29,870 nt of DNA. Origin: Oscillospiraceae bacterium (lineage in GTDB: Bacteria; Bacillota_A; Clostridia; Oscillospirales; Oscillospiraceae). The position numbers and the translations under genes were made by a program. Every line of letters starts with the position of its first letter. The first letter of the stretch is position 1. Shown here one piece after another: positions 6,269 to 13,291 of this stretch. The notes under the pieces were generated by a model. It ran no database searches, was not told the DNA's origin, and was given only the letters and a program-made list of their open reading frames with translations. Where the stretch lies: positions 1-29,870 of the forward strand of contig JAFYAB010000061.1 of NCBI GenBank assembly GCA_017540945.1. Reading direction: 5' to 3'.

Positions 6269-7389
6269 GGTGTTGTGTGGAAGCGAAGCCAGGTCAGGAC
6301 GGCGATTCCCATGGCGTTGTCGGTGCTGTACTGCGGGGCGCCAAAAACGGAGTCGGGCATCATCCGGCGGAGCATCGAATTGGAGGCCACGCCGCCGGAG
6401 AAAAGGACGGGCAGAGGGTGTTCCTTTCGGGCGTTGTTTGTGGCCCTTCTGACCGCCTCCGCCACGCTGCGCAGGGCGAAATACGCGGTTTCGGCAGGCG
6501 TCGTACCTTTCGCAAAATAGTTTTGCACTTGGTTCTGGACCCCGGAGAGGGAAAATTCCGTCCCGTGGACCTTTACCCGGAAGTAATCCCTTCGCGCAAG
6601 CCCCGGGGCGTTCCCGAAAGGACTTGCTGCGCTGCGGAGGACGCCGCCCCCCACGGGAGAAAGCTGCCCCGAGCTGTCATTGCGAGGCCAGTCCTCAGAC
6701 TGGCCGTGGCAATCCGCATCCCCCGTCTCCTGCTGCCTGCTGCCGGTTCCCTTGACCTTCGCAGGAGAGACGGATTCTTCGCTTCGCTCAGAATGACAGA
6801 GTCGGGAGGCCAGCTCGTCCAGGGCCTTGCCTGCGGGGAAATCCAGACCCAGGAGCTGGCCGGTTCGGTCGATGAGCTGGCCCGCGGAGATGTCCGTGGT
6901 GCCGCCGATCCTCTCGCAGTCGATCTCCCCTGCGGGGCTGCTGCGGACCAGCAGCAGCTCCGTGGTGCCCCCGGAGAGATGCCAGGCCAGGAACTCCGAG
7001 CCCAGCAGATCCAGCCGGCCCGCCGACCAGAGCACCGCGGCGATATGGCCCTGCTGATGGGAAAACACGTAGAGCGGCACATGAAGGGCGGAGGCCAGGA
7101 CCCTGGCCTGGGATTCCCCCGCCAGGAAACAGGGCATATAGGAGCCCTCCACGGCTCTGGGACGGGTGCTGACGCCCACCGCAGCGATGGCGCCGGGGTC
7201 CAGATGCGCGAAGAGCCTGTCGGAGAGCTCCGGCAGGCGCTTGACATGTGAAAACAGGGCCTCCGATTGGCGAAGGCCCAATTCCCCCGTCCGTACCGGC
7301 AGCAGCCGGGAGACGTTCTCACCCCCGACGCCGTCAAAGGCGGCGACGGAAGTGGTATAGTTGCTGGTGTCGAAGCCGATGAAGCTCAT
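6265..7389 (-). CDS. TsaD/Kae1-family paralogue (O-sialoglycoprotein endopeptidase-like) with a repeat-derived insert
   Basis: A 374-residue ASKHA-fold protein related to TsaD, the t6A37 tRNA-modification enzyme. The metal-site residues appear kept: HQQGH (111-115) and STDNAMGIA (355-363). Further family motifs are SGGTTELLLV (139-148) and LFSGGVASN (329-337). Its position between nusB and xseA, where folD often lies, is typical of a clostridial paralogue of unknown function rather than the main tsaD. Residues about 197-270 do not fit the family. They include CHSERSEES, the known translation of a dispersed palindromic repeat, and the frame stays open across it. Without the insert the length would be about 300. 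The start overlaps the nusB stop by 4 bp (ATGA). The stop codon lies inside a downstream repeat. Whether the insert leaves the protein active is unknown. Confidence 0.85.
   Translation of the reverse strand: MSFIGFDTSNYTTSVAAFDGVGGENVSRLLPVRTGELGLRQSEALFSHVKRLPELSDRLFAHLDPGAIAAVGVSTRPRAVEGSYMPCFLAGESQARVLASALHVPLYVFSHQQGHIAAVLWSAGRLDLLGSEFLAWHLSGGTTELLLVRSSPAGEIDCERIGGTTDISAGQLIDRTGQLLGLDFPAGKALDELASRLCHSERSEESVSPAKVKGTGSRQQETGDADCHGQSEDWPRNDSSGQLSPVGGGVLRSAASPFGNAPGLARRDYFRVKVHGTEFSLSGVQNQVQNYFAKGTTPAETAYFALRSVAEAVRRATNNARKEHPLPVLFSGGVASNSMLRRMMPDSVFGAPQYSTDNAMGIAVLTWLRFHTTP
6674..6799. repeat. 126-bp palindromic repeat inserted in frame inside the TsaD paralogue
   Basis: The ends CTGTCATT (6674-6681) and AATGACAG (6792-6799) are an 8-bp terminal inverted repeat. 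Inside are a CCAGTC/GACTGG hairpin and the segment TTCTTCGCTTCGCTCAGAAT, whose minus-strand translation is CHSERSEES. The length of 126 bp is 42 codons, so the host frame is kept. The adjacent 6580-6673 also lacks family similarity and may belong to the same insertion event. Confidence 0.8.
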
Positions 7390-7838
7390 GCTTCCGGTCT
7401 CCGGTCCCGGGAAAAGGCGCCCAGGATCCCGTTGACAAAGGCCACGGTTTCCGGCTCCTCGTATTTCTGCGCCAGCTTCACGGCCTCATGGATGGCCACG
7501 TTCATGGGCACGTCCTCCAGGTAGAGGGCCTCGTACATGGCGAGCTCCATGATGGCCCGGGCCAGACGGGAGATGCGGTTCAGATTCCAGCCGATGGAAT
7601 ACTGCGCGATATAGCCGTCCAGCTCCTCCCGACGGGCGCAGACCCCCTCCACCGCCTCTGCGATGTAGCGCTTCTGCTTGGGACCGGGCTTGTCGGCGTA
7701 GACCTCGTTCTCGTTGGTGAGCAGAGCGTAATAGCTCTCCTCAAAGCGGTCCGTCAGGACCGTCTGCACGTCCTCGCCGGTGCACTGCACGGCATAGATC
7801 AGATGGACGGCGATCTCTCTGGCGCTGGATCTGGTCAT
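7386..7838 (-). CDS. nusB: Transcription antitermination factor NusB
   Basis: A 150-residue all-helical protein that binds boxA RNA with NusE/S10 in antitermination on rRNA operons. Family signatures are MTRSSAREIAVHLIYA at the start, then the IMELAMYEALYLEDVPMNVAIHEAVKLAQKY segment (roughly residues 95-125), then FVNGILGAF near the C-terminus. The ATG at 7836-7838 has GAGGCG about 6 nt upstream and matches family starts. An ATG at 7854-7856, overlapping the asp23 stop, would add six residues and cannot be ruled out. The stop overlaps the next gene by 4 bp. Confidence 0.96.
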   Translation of the reverse strand: MTRSSAREIAVHLIYAVQCTGEDVQTVLTDRFEESYYALLTNENEVYADKPGPKQKRYIAEAVEGVCARREELDGYIAQYSIGWNLNRISRLARAIMELAMYEALYLEDVPMNVAIHEAVKLAQKYEEPETVAFVNGILGAFSRDRRPEA

Positions 7839-7855
7839 GGGAAGCGCCTCGCCCA

Positions 7856-8185
7856 TCAGGCTTTCCCCATGGAAATGCCGACGACGTTCACATCCACGCT
7901 GCGGACCTTGAGGCCGGTCATAGACTCCACGGCGTTGGTGACGGCGTTCTGCACGTTCTTTGCGATCTCCACGACGGAATGGCCGTAGAGCACCACCAGC
8001 CCGCATTCCAGCTCGACAGAGTCCTCGCCCAGGGTGATCTGCAAGCCCTTTTTGTCGTTCTTGAGGCTGACCACGCCCTCAACGTCCTTGACGGCGGCGG
8101 CGGCAATGGTGTGGATCACGTCCTCGTTGATGTTGACGCTGCCGTACTCCAGCTCCTTGGTCATGTATTCTTTATTATCAGCCAT
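7856..8185 (-). CDS. Asp23/Gls24 family envelope stress response protein
   Basis: A 109-residue DUF322 protein starting MADNKEYMTKELEYGSVNINEDVI, with the typical AAAAVKDVEGVVSL and VDVNVVGISMG segments. In staphylococci Asp23 sits under the membrane through partners; in Clostridia a short copy commonly precedes nusB, as here. The ATG at 8183-8185 has AAGGAGG upstream at good spacing. It is the first gene after a clear promoter, so it probably heads the operon that runs through nusB, xseAB, ispA, OLE, oapA, dxs and tlyA. Its stop shares one base with an upstream candidate start of nusB. Confidence 0.93.
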   Translation of the reverse strand: MADNKEYMTKELEYGSVNINEDVIHTIAAAAVKDVEGVVSLKNDKKGLQITLGEDSVELECGLVVLYGHSVVEIAKNVQNAVTNAVESMTGLKVRSVDVNVVGISMGKA

Positions 8186-8215
8186 TTCGAAAGCCTCCTT
8201 TGTGGTCTTTTTATC

Positions 8216-8243
8216 ATTGTATCATAAAATGTGAAAAATACAA
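8216..8243 (-). promoter_or_regulatory. Promoter of the asp23-nusB-...-dxs operon
   Basis: TTGTAT (8238-8243) and TACAAT (8216-8221) are separated by 16 nt on the minus strand, in an A/T-rich gap. The expected start lies about 30 nt before the asp23 ATG. The two hexamers are identical to those of the OLE promoter, which has a 17-nt spacer. Confidence 0.75.
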
Positions 8244-8254
8244 CTGGTATTTTT
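8234..8254. terminator. A/T-rich hairpin at the end of spoIIIAH
   Basis: AAAAATAC and GTATTTTT form an 8-bp stem with a 5-nt loop directly over the spoIIIAH stop codon. It looks like a weak two-way terminator with its T-run inside the stem. It overlaps the -35 box of the asp23 promoter, so termination and initiation share the same bases. The stem is too A/T-rich to be sure. Confidence 0.35.
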
Positions 8255-8813
8255 AATGAACTTCAATGATCCGCAGCTGAGACAGATCGTAGTCCGTCTG
8301 GGACAGGACGATATCCGAGAGCACCGCCACATCGTTTTCGCTGAGCCCCTCGGAGGCCACCGCCAGATCGATGCCGTCGTCGTTCATATAGGCCACGCAG
8401 TCGGCGTAGCCCTTGGAGATCACCAGGCTTTCGATGGAAGCCTCCGACAGGGCCGTCTTCACGATGGCGCCGAGCTGTTGGGAGCTGGCGCTGAGGTCCT
8501 CTCCCTCCCCGGCGTAGGAGATGGTCTCCTGCAGCAGATGGACCGCGCTGTCCCGGCTCTGCTGCCGGCTCAGCCGCATCTTGGCGAATACCTGCTCCGC
8601 GGTCTGATTGATCGGGTCCTCCTGCGCGGCGGCCTCGACCCCTTCGCCCGTGTCCGCCAGCACCAGCCTGGCGTCATCCAGGACCTTCTCCTGGTCCAGG
8701 GTGGAGACCAGATCCACGGCGCGCTGTTCCTCATAGCGCCAGTTCAGATAGATCCCGCCGCAGACGAGGATCAAAACAGCCGCCACCAGGGCGTTTCGTT
8801 TCCAGGATTTCAT
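8253..8813 (-). CDS. spoIIIAH: Stage III sporulation protein AH
   Basis: A mother-cell protein of the SpoIIIA-SpoIIQ channel linking mother cell and forespore; its outer domain forms a ring and binds SpoIIQ. One N-terminal membrane span (about residues 6-25) precedes a soluble region with many Asp, Glu and Gln residues and a C-terminal ring-building-like domain (AIVKTALSEASIESLVISKGYADCVAYM region). Of two ATGs, the one at 8811-8813 is chosen: GGGG lies about 8 nt upstream of it but only 1 nt from the other (8817-8819). It is the last gene of the spoIIIA operon. Confidence 0.93.
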   Translation of the reverse strand: MKSWKRNALVAAVLILVCGGIYLNWRYEEQRAVDLVSTLDQEKVLDDARLVLADTGEGVEAAAQEDPINQTAEQVFAKMRLSRQQSRDSAVHLLQETISYAGEGEDLSASSQQLGAIVKTALSEASIESLVISKGYADCVAYMNDDGIDLAVASEGLSENDVAVLSDIVLSQTDYDLSQLRIIEVH

Positions 8814-8825
8814 GTTCATTCCCCT

Positions 8826-9380
8826 TTACTTCATTTTCACGACCGTGATCTGGTCCGTGCCCAGACCCAGCAGGGCCGCCACGGCGGCGGAGATCTGCAG
8901 CCGGACCGCCGGAACGTCTCCGCCCTCCGCCACCACCAGCGCCCCCTGAAAGATCGGGTAGACCACGTTCACAAGGGCTGGTTCATGATATGCGCCGCCG
9001 CGCTCCAATATCACGGTCTTTTCCTCCCGGCTGGACGCGCTTCTCTCCCCCTCCTGCTCTTCCTGCCAACTGCTGTCCGCCAGATAGCGGGAGGCCGGTC
9101 CGCTCTTCAGGGTCAGCATGACCCGGACCTTCCCCGCGCCGTGGATCTGCCCCAGCAGTCCCTCCAGCTCCGTCTGGACCCGGCGGCAGTAGGCGCTGCC
9201 GTCGTCCGCAGGCGCAGTCTCCGGGGGATTCGTTGTCGAAGGCTGCGGCTGCTTCTGTCCGCCGCTTCCCCCGGGCCACAGCAGCAGCACCAGACCTGCC
9301 AGGAAGATCAGCAGCGGATATTTCCAGCGCTCCAGCAGAGCCGGGAGCTTTCCCAGCAGGGCCTGCGCCTGCTTCTTCAT
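8826..9380 (-). CDS. spoIIIAG: Stage III sporulation protein AG
   Basis: About 184 residues: one membrane span near the start (YPLLIFLAGLVLLLWPGG), a low-complexity linker, then a domain with VRVMLTLKSGPASRYLADSS and PVFQGALVVAEGGDV-type sequence typical of SpoIIIAG. In Bacillus it forms a large oligomeric ring of the A-Q channel. The ATG at 9378-9380 overlaps the spoIIIAF stop (ATGA). A start four codons upstream (9392) is possible but would overlap more. Confidence 0.93.
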   Translation of the reverse strand: MKKQAQALLGKLPALLERWKYPLLIFLAGLVLLLWPGGSGGQKQPQPSTTNPPETAPADDGSAYCRRVQTELEGLLGQIHGAGKVRVMLTLKSGPASRYLADSSWQEEQEGERSASSREEKTVILERGGAYHEPALVNVVYPIFQGALVVAEGGDVPAVRLQISAAVAALLGLGTDQITVVKMK

Positions 9381-9853
9381 TCTTCCACCCATGTCTGCGC
9401 CTCATCCGGGATCTGCAGCCGCTGGCGCAGGATGGCGGACAGGGCCTGCTTCTGTCCCTCCGTCCAGCGGCCCCGCAGCTCCAGAGCGCAGGGCACGAAG
9501 CAGCTCTCCCCTGCCTCCTTCGCGGCGGCGCTGCAGCGCAGCGTCATTCCCAGGTCCCGGGCCTGCTCCTCCACCCAGGCGGAAGTCTGCTCCTCCACCA
9601 GCCGCCGCAGCAGCGCGTCGTTTTGCTCCCGGGCTTCCGCCTCCCGCTGCAGCTGGGTCAGGCCCGTGAAGGGGTCCGGCAGACGGCTGAGATCCACCCG
9701 CAGCAGCGGGCCCAGGGCCGTCAGCATCAGCAGACAGCCGCCGCACAGACCGATCAGCTTTCCGGCCCGTTTCCCCCGCAGGAGGGTCCCGCAGAGGGCG
9801 GTCAGAAAGGCGCAGAAGATCAGCCGCAGCAGATAGCTCTTGATGGATGTCAT
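9377..9853 (-). CDS. spoIIIAF: Stage III sporulation protein AF
   Basis: 158 residues beginning MTSIKSYLLRLIFCAFLTALC, with two membrane spans (about 6-25 and 31-50) and a soluble C-terminal half that has an alternating hydrophobic domain (CSAAAKEAGESCFVPCALEL). It is part of the SpoIIIA channel complex in the mother-cell membrane. The start overlaps the spoIIIAE stop (ATGA at 9850-9853). The longer open frame upstream, to 10297, is out-of-frame DNA of spoIIIAE and is not coding. Confidence 0.92.
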   Translation of the reverse strand: MTSIKSYLLRLIFCAFLTALCGTLLRGKRAGKLIGLCGGCLLMLTALGPLLRVDLSRLPDPFTGLTQLQREAEAREQNDALLRRLVEEQTSAWVEEQARDLGMTLRCSAAAKEAGESCFVPCALELRGRWTEGQKQALSAILRQRLQIPDEAQTWVEE

Positions 9854-10935
9854 GGCGTCACCGTCCGGATACAGAGTACAAGGATCATCAGCGCCAGCAG
9901 ACAGCATACCCCCGTCAGCGCCAGCATAAGACCCATGGCCTGGCAGAGCTTTTCCAGCAGTCCGCTGAGACTTCCCTTTCCCATCAGACCGCAAAGGGCT
10001 GTGGCCAGCTTGAGGAGCAGGTATTGCAGGGCGATGCGAAAAAAAGGTCCCAGACAGATCCCAAGCACCGCCAGCATCCCGTAGAGCCCCGCGGAGAGCC
10101 GCAGCAGAGAGGCCGCGCCCAACAGAGAGCCGGAGGCCTCCGAGACCAGATTCCCCACCACGGGCACCATTCCGGCGATGGCGGACCGGAGGGTGCGGAG
10201 CTTTTGGGCGTCCACCGCCCCGGACACCAGACCCGTCAGGGAAAGTATGGCGGAGTAGGCCCACATGATCCCCTTCACCGCTGTTACCAGCAGCCATGTC
10301 ACCAGGTCCCGCAGCTTTGCCAGCTGCCGCAGACCCAGGCCGGATTCCGCAAAGGCCAGCATCAGGAACAGATACAGCAGCGGCACCAGCAGCCTGGAAA
10401 CCAGACTCAGCAGCAGGTCGAAGAGAAGGATCCCCAGGCCGGCGGTCCCGGAGGAGGCCAGCCCGCCGGAGGCCGCCATCAGCGTCGTCATGCCCGGCAG
10501 CAGCAGCTCCACGTAGCGGTGCATCTGACGGATAGTTTCCGTGCCCAGACGGATCATGGCGTCCATGGGACTCAGGCAGACCGCCGCGGCGATCAGCGCG
10601 CCCACCAGGGGCACGGCGGCCTTCCCGTGCTCGCTCTGCTCCAGTATGGCGCAGAGCATGCCTGCGGCCAGCAGGACGCCCAGACTGCGCAGCCCGGCGT
10701 CCAGTCCAAGCTCCCGGATCTGCCCCAGCGTCCGGCTGAGCAGCTGCAGAATACGGACGCCGATACCCTCGACGCTTCCGTCATAGGGCCCGACTTCCTG
10801 CAGGATCTCCGAGGACAGGCCCTGTTCCGGGTCCGCCGCTTTCTCAAGCTCCGATAAGGGGTCCTCCGCTTGGACTGAGAGCACCAGCAGCGGCAGGATC
10901 AGCGCAAGGGACAGAAGCGCGAACAGCCTTCTCAC
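9850..10935 (-). CDS. spoIIIAE: Stage III sporulation protein AE
   Basis: A 361-residue polytopic membrane protein with a cleavable-type signal (RRLFALLSLALILPLLVLSVQA) and about seven to eight spans. It has family sequences LLPGMTTLMAASGG, YLFLMLAFAESGLGLRQLAKLRDL and AIAGMVPVVGNLVSEASG. It is a membrane core of the SpoIIIA complex. The GTG start at 10933-10935 overlaps the spoIIIAD stop (GTGA), like the other junctions in this operon. The upstream extension to 11217 is out-of-frame spoIIIAD DNA. Confidence 0.95.
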   Translation of the reverse strand: MRRLFALLSLALILPLLVLSVQAEDPLSELEKAADPEQGLSSEILQEVGPYDGSVEGIGVRILQLLSRTLGQIRELGLDAGLRSLGVLLAAGMLCAILEQSEHGKAAVPLVGALIAAAVCLSPMDAMIRLGTETIRQMHRYVELLLPGMTTLMAASGGLASSGTAGLGILLFDLLLSLVSRLLVPLLYLFLMLAFAESGLGLRQLAKLRDLVTWLLVTAVKGIMWAYSAILSLTGLVSGAVDAQKLRTLRSAIAGMVPVVGNLVSEASGSLLGAASLLRLSAGLYGMLAVLGICLGPFFRIALQYLLLKLATALCGLMGKGSLSGLLEKLCQAMGLMLALTGVCCLLALMILVLCIRTVTP

Positions 10936-11315
10936 AGCAACTCCTCGATCAGGGCCAGCACCGCCTGGAGCAGTGGCAGGCAGGCAATGAGGCAGAGCAC
11001 ACCGCCGCCCAGCTCCACAAGCTTTGACAGCGCGCTCTGGCCCGCGTCGGCGCAAACGGCGGCGGAAAGCTCCGTCAGCAAGCCCAGGCCCAGGCATCTG
11101 AACAGGGCGCCGGTCAATTCCGGGTCCAGATCCCCACGCTCCGCAAGGCGCTCCGCCAGACGCAGCACCGGCTCCAGCCGCCCCAGGAGAAAGGCAGCCG
11201 CCAGAGCACAGGCGCACAGGCTCAGGACCAGGGCAAGCTCCGGGCTCTGCTTTTTCACCGCCAGCGTCAGCAGCGCCGCCGTCAGCGCCAGGGCCGAGAG
11301 CCGGAACGCTTCCAT
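10932..11315 (-). CDS. spoIIIAD: Stage III sporulation protein AD
   Basis: 127 residues with about four membrane spans (MEAFRLSALALTAALLTLAVKKQSPE; then LGLLTELSAAVCADAGQSALSKLVELGG). SpoIIIAC and AD are small integral membrane parts of the SpoIIIA complex. The start shares one base with the spoIIIAC stop (TGATG). Confidence 0.93.
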   Translation of the reverse strand: MEAFRLSALALTAALLTLAVKKQSPELALVLSLCACALAAAFLLGRLEPVLRLAERLAERGDLDPELTGALFRCLGLGLLTELSAAVCADAGQSALSKLVELGGGVLCLIACLPLLQAVLALIEELL

Positions 11316-11509
11316 CAGAAGTGGAACAGATCCTTGACCAGGGAGAAGAGATCCGCGATCTTCTCCACCACGATCATCAGAACCACCACCAGCCCCGCCA
11401 GGGTGGTCATGGTGGCCTGCTCCTCCCGGCCGGAGCGGACCAGCACCTGGTTCAGGATGGAGATGATGATGCCCACGGCGGCAATCTTGAAAATCAGATC
11501 AATGTCCAT
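11315..11509 (-). CDS. spoIIIAC: Stage III sporulation protein AC
   Basis: A 64-residue protein of two membrane spans, starting MDIDLIFKIAAVGIIISIL, with NQVLVRSGREEQATMTTLAG in the loop between them. Length and sequence are typical of SpoIIIAC. Its start shares one base with the spoIIIAB stop. It is part of the sporulation channel. Confidence 0.95.
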   Translation of the reverse strand: MDIDLIFKIAAVGIIISILNQVLVRSGREEQATMTTLAGLVVVLMIVVEKIADLFSLVKDLFHF

Positions 11510-12024
11510 CAGATCACCAGCACCAGCATCGCCGCGCCCACCGTCAGACCCAGGAGCTTATAGGTGCGGCATCTGCCGTCCATCTGCGCCGCCAGCTCCT
11601 CCGAGAGCCGGAAAAGCTCCCCGGAGGCCAGCTGGATCTGTCGCAGCTGCCCGTCCCGGTCACAGCGGCCGAATCCGTCAAAGAGCCGTTCCAATACGGT
11701 CATGGCGGATTCCGGCAGCAGGATCCCGGCCTCGGCGCAGGCGCGCCGGGTCATACCCGCCGGTATCGGCTCCGGTTTTTCCGCTTCCTGGCGCAGGGCG
11801 GAAAAAAAGGCCTGTACCGAAGCGCAGCGGCCCTGTCCCGCCCGCCTGCAGAGGGGCGCGAAGGGTGTGGCGGCAAAGCGGATCTCGCCGCGCATGAGCT
11901 CCAGGGCCGCGGTCAGATCCCGCAGCTCCTCATGGGTCCGCCGCAGCCGCAGCGCCGCGTGGAGGCCCGTCCATACCGAGGAAAGCAGGATCATCCCGCT
12001 CCCCGCCAATCTGATATAGTCCAT
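11509..12024 (-). CDS. spoIIIAB: Stage III sporulation protein AB
   Basis: 171 residues: an N-terminal membrane anchor (LAGSGMILLSSVWTGLHA), a GspF/PilC-like helical domain (LRDLTAALELMRGEIRFAATP) and a C-terminal span. SpoIIIAB resembles type II secretion platform proteins and is thought to work with the ATPase SpoIIIAA. The ATG at 12022-12024 is 6 nt after AAAGGA. A GTG at 12037-12039 would leave no ribosome site. It lies inside the 3' end of the spoIIIAA frame, with a 95-bp overlap. Confidence 0.94.
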   Translation of the reverse strand: MDYIRLAGSGMILLSSVWTGLHAALRLRRTHEELRDLTAALELMRGEIRFAATPFAPLCRRAGQGRCASVQAFFSALRQEAEKPEPIPAGMTRRACAEAGILLPESAMTVLERLFDGFGRCDRDGQLRQIQLASGELFRLSEELAAQMDGRCRTYKLLGLTVGAAMLVLVI

Positions 12025-12904
12025 GGTCCATCCTTTCACATTGTATCCGCCGGTCTGAGCGGATCAGGGCGACGTTTTCAAAGATCCGCTTCCGCAGCAG
12101 CTGCCGGTATACGGGACGACGCATCAGATCCGAAAGGCAGGAGGCGTGGGCGGTGGCAAGAAAGCGCGCGCCGCAATAGGCGCCCCGGGCCAGAGCCTCC
12201 GCGTCTTCAGCGTCGGTGATCTCGTCCACCGCGATCCATTCCGGGGACATGGCGCGCAGCAGCAGCGCGACCCCACGGCGCTTGGGACAGGCGGAGAGCA
12301 CGTCCGTTCGTCTGCCGACCGGAAGCTGCGGTCGTCCGTCCAGGCAGGCCGCCAGCTCGCCCCGTTCGTCGATGAGGCCCACGCGCCAACCGTAACGATC
12401 GGAGATCTGACGTACCAGATCCCGCAGCACGGTGGTTTTTCCTGCGCCGGGCGGTCCGAGGATCAGGGTGGAAGCGGGATGGGCCCAAAGGAAAGCGGCC
12501 GGCCCGTCGGCGCAGCCGGGCAGCGGACGGGCCAGACGCAGGTTCAGGGCCTGGTACTGGCGGATCGTGACGATCCGATCACCTTCCAGGGCCGCTCTGC
12601 CGCAGAGTCCCAGGCGATGGCCCCAGGGAAGGCTCAGATACGCGTGCCGCAGCTGATCCTCCACCGCGTAAACCGCCCGGCCGGAGGCCCTTTGCAGCAC
12701 TTCCTCCAATAAGGCGCTGCCGACCGGCGGCAGACGCCCGGAATCCAGGCTGATTTCCCGGCCCGCAGAGCTCCAGCTCAGCGGAAAGCCCGCCCGCAGC
12801 CGCAGCTCCTCCACCCGTTCCCCTTTTTCCTCCAAAAGCTGCCGGATCCCGCTCTGATAGAGCTCCGGAAACAGCTCCGGCACCGCCTTTAATCGTTCCT
12901 CCAT
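11930..12904 (-). CDS. spoIIIAA: Stage III sporulation protein AA (ATPase)
   Basis: A 324-residue secretion-type ATPase that powers or assembles the SpoIIIA channel. Walker A is GPPGAGKTT at 150-158, followed by VGLIDERGELA (175-185) and the Walker B region WIAVDEIT at 223-230. TAHA follows at 251-254. The ATG at 12902-12904 follows AGGTGAT. The frame runs 95 bp into spoIIIAB, giving about 30 extra C-terminal residues rich in Gly, Ala and Arg. Every other junction in the operon overlaps by only 1-4 bp, so this tail may be a recent extension by an indel near 12037, where an out-of-frame TGA sits. Confidence 0.94.
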   Translation of the reverse strand: MEERLKAVPELFPELYQSGIRQLLEEKGERVEELRLRAGFPLSWSSAGREISLDSGRLPPVGSALLEEVLQRASGRAVYAVEDQLRHAYLSLPWGHRLGLCGRAALEGDRIVTIRQYQALNLRLARPLPGCADGPAAFLWAHPASTLILGPPGAGKTTVLRDLVRQISDRYGWRVGLIDERGELAACLDGRPQLPVGRRTDVLSACPKRRGVALLLRAMSPEWIAVDEITDAEDAEALARGAYCGARFLATAHASCLSDLMRRPVYRQLLRKRIFENVALIRSDRRIQCERMDHGLYQIGGERDDPAFLGMDGPPRGAAAAADP

Positions 12905-12921
12905 TGTGCATCACCTGGGAC

Positions 12922-12950
12922 ATTCTATGCGCGGCCCGGATCGAATATGC
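12922..12950 (-). promoter_or_regulatory. SigE-like promoter of the spoIIIA operon
   Basis: GCATATT (12944-12950), 14 nt, then CATAGAAT (12922-12929) on the minus strand. This matches the sigma-E pattern (about KMATATW, 13-15 nt, CATACAMT) with one difference in the -10. It lies just before spoIIIAA, whose operon is under sigma-E in Bacillus subtilis. Confidence 0.72.
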
Positions 12951-13291
12951 GGCTGTCCGGATAAGGGATCAGGCATCAGGGATCAGGCATCAGGGATCAG
13001 GGATCAAGGATCAAGGAGCAGGGTGGGGTAAGGGTCAAAGGGGCCGGGGCCGCAAACGCAAAAAAAGTAATAAGGAAAGGGCGTCAAGCCACAATCCTTA
13101 TTACTTATTACTTCTTACTTATTACTTCTTACGTAATTGTTCAGTCGCCCGTAGGGGCCGATGCCTACATCGGCCCTACCTACCGATTTTTGCCTGCAAG
13201 CGAGGGCGGATGTGGGCATCCGCCCCTACGACGAAGGGGGCTACTGAATAGATACCTTATTACTTATTACTTCTTACTTATTACGACCAGC
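12951..13291. repeat. Repeat-only region between secF and spoIIIAA
   Basis: No gene is seen in about 340 bp. The order from low to high coordinate is as follows. A tandem run of GGGATCAGGCATCA-type units lies at about 12966-13022. A purine-rich stretch follows. A TTATTACTTATTACTTCTT low-complexity string lies at about 13097-13130. The 123-bp MITE-like element lies at 13131-13253. A second low-complexity string of about 30 bp, nearly identical to the first, lies at 13255-13284 and abuts the secF stop. Confidence 0.85.
13131..13253. mobile_element. MITE-like 123-bp element, copy 1
   Basis: Identical over 123 bp to 26743-26865. It has imperfect inverted ends (TTGTTCAGTCGCCC against the complement of GGGGGCTACTGAATAG). 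Inside are two long hairpin arms that end in GTAGGGGC and GCCCCTAC. No coding capacity. Both copies are flanked by TTATTACTT-type strings. Non-autonomous movement is inferred from the sequence identity and the end structure. Confidence 0.7.
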
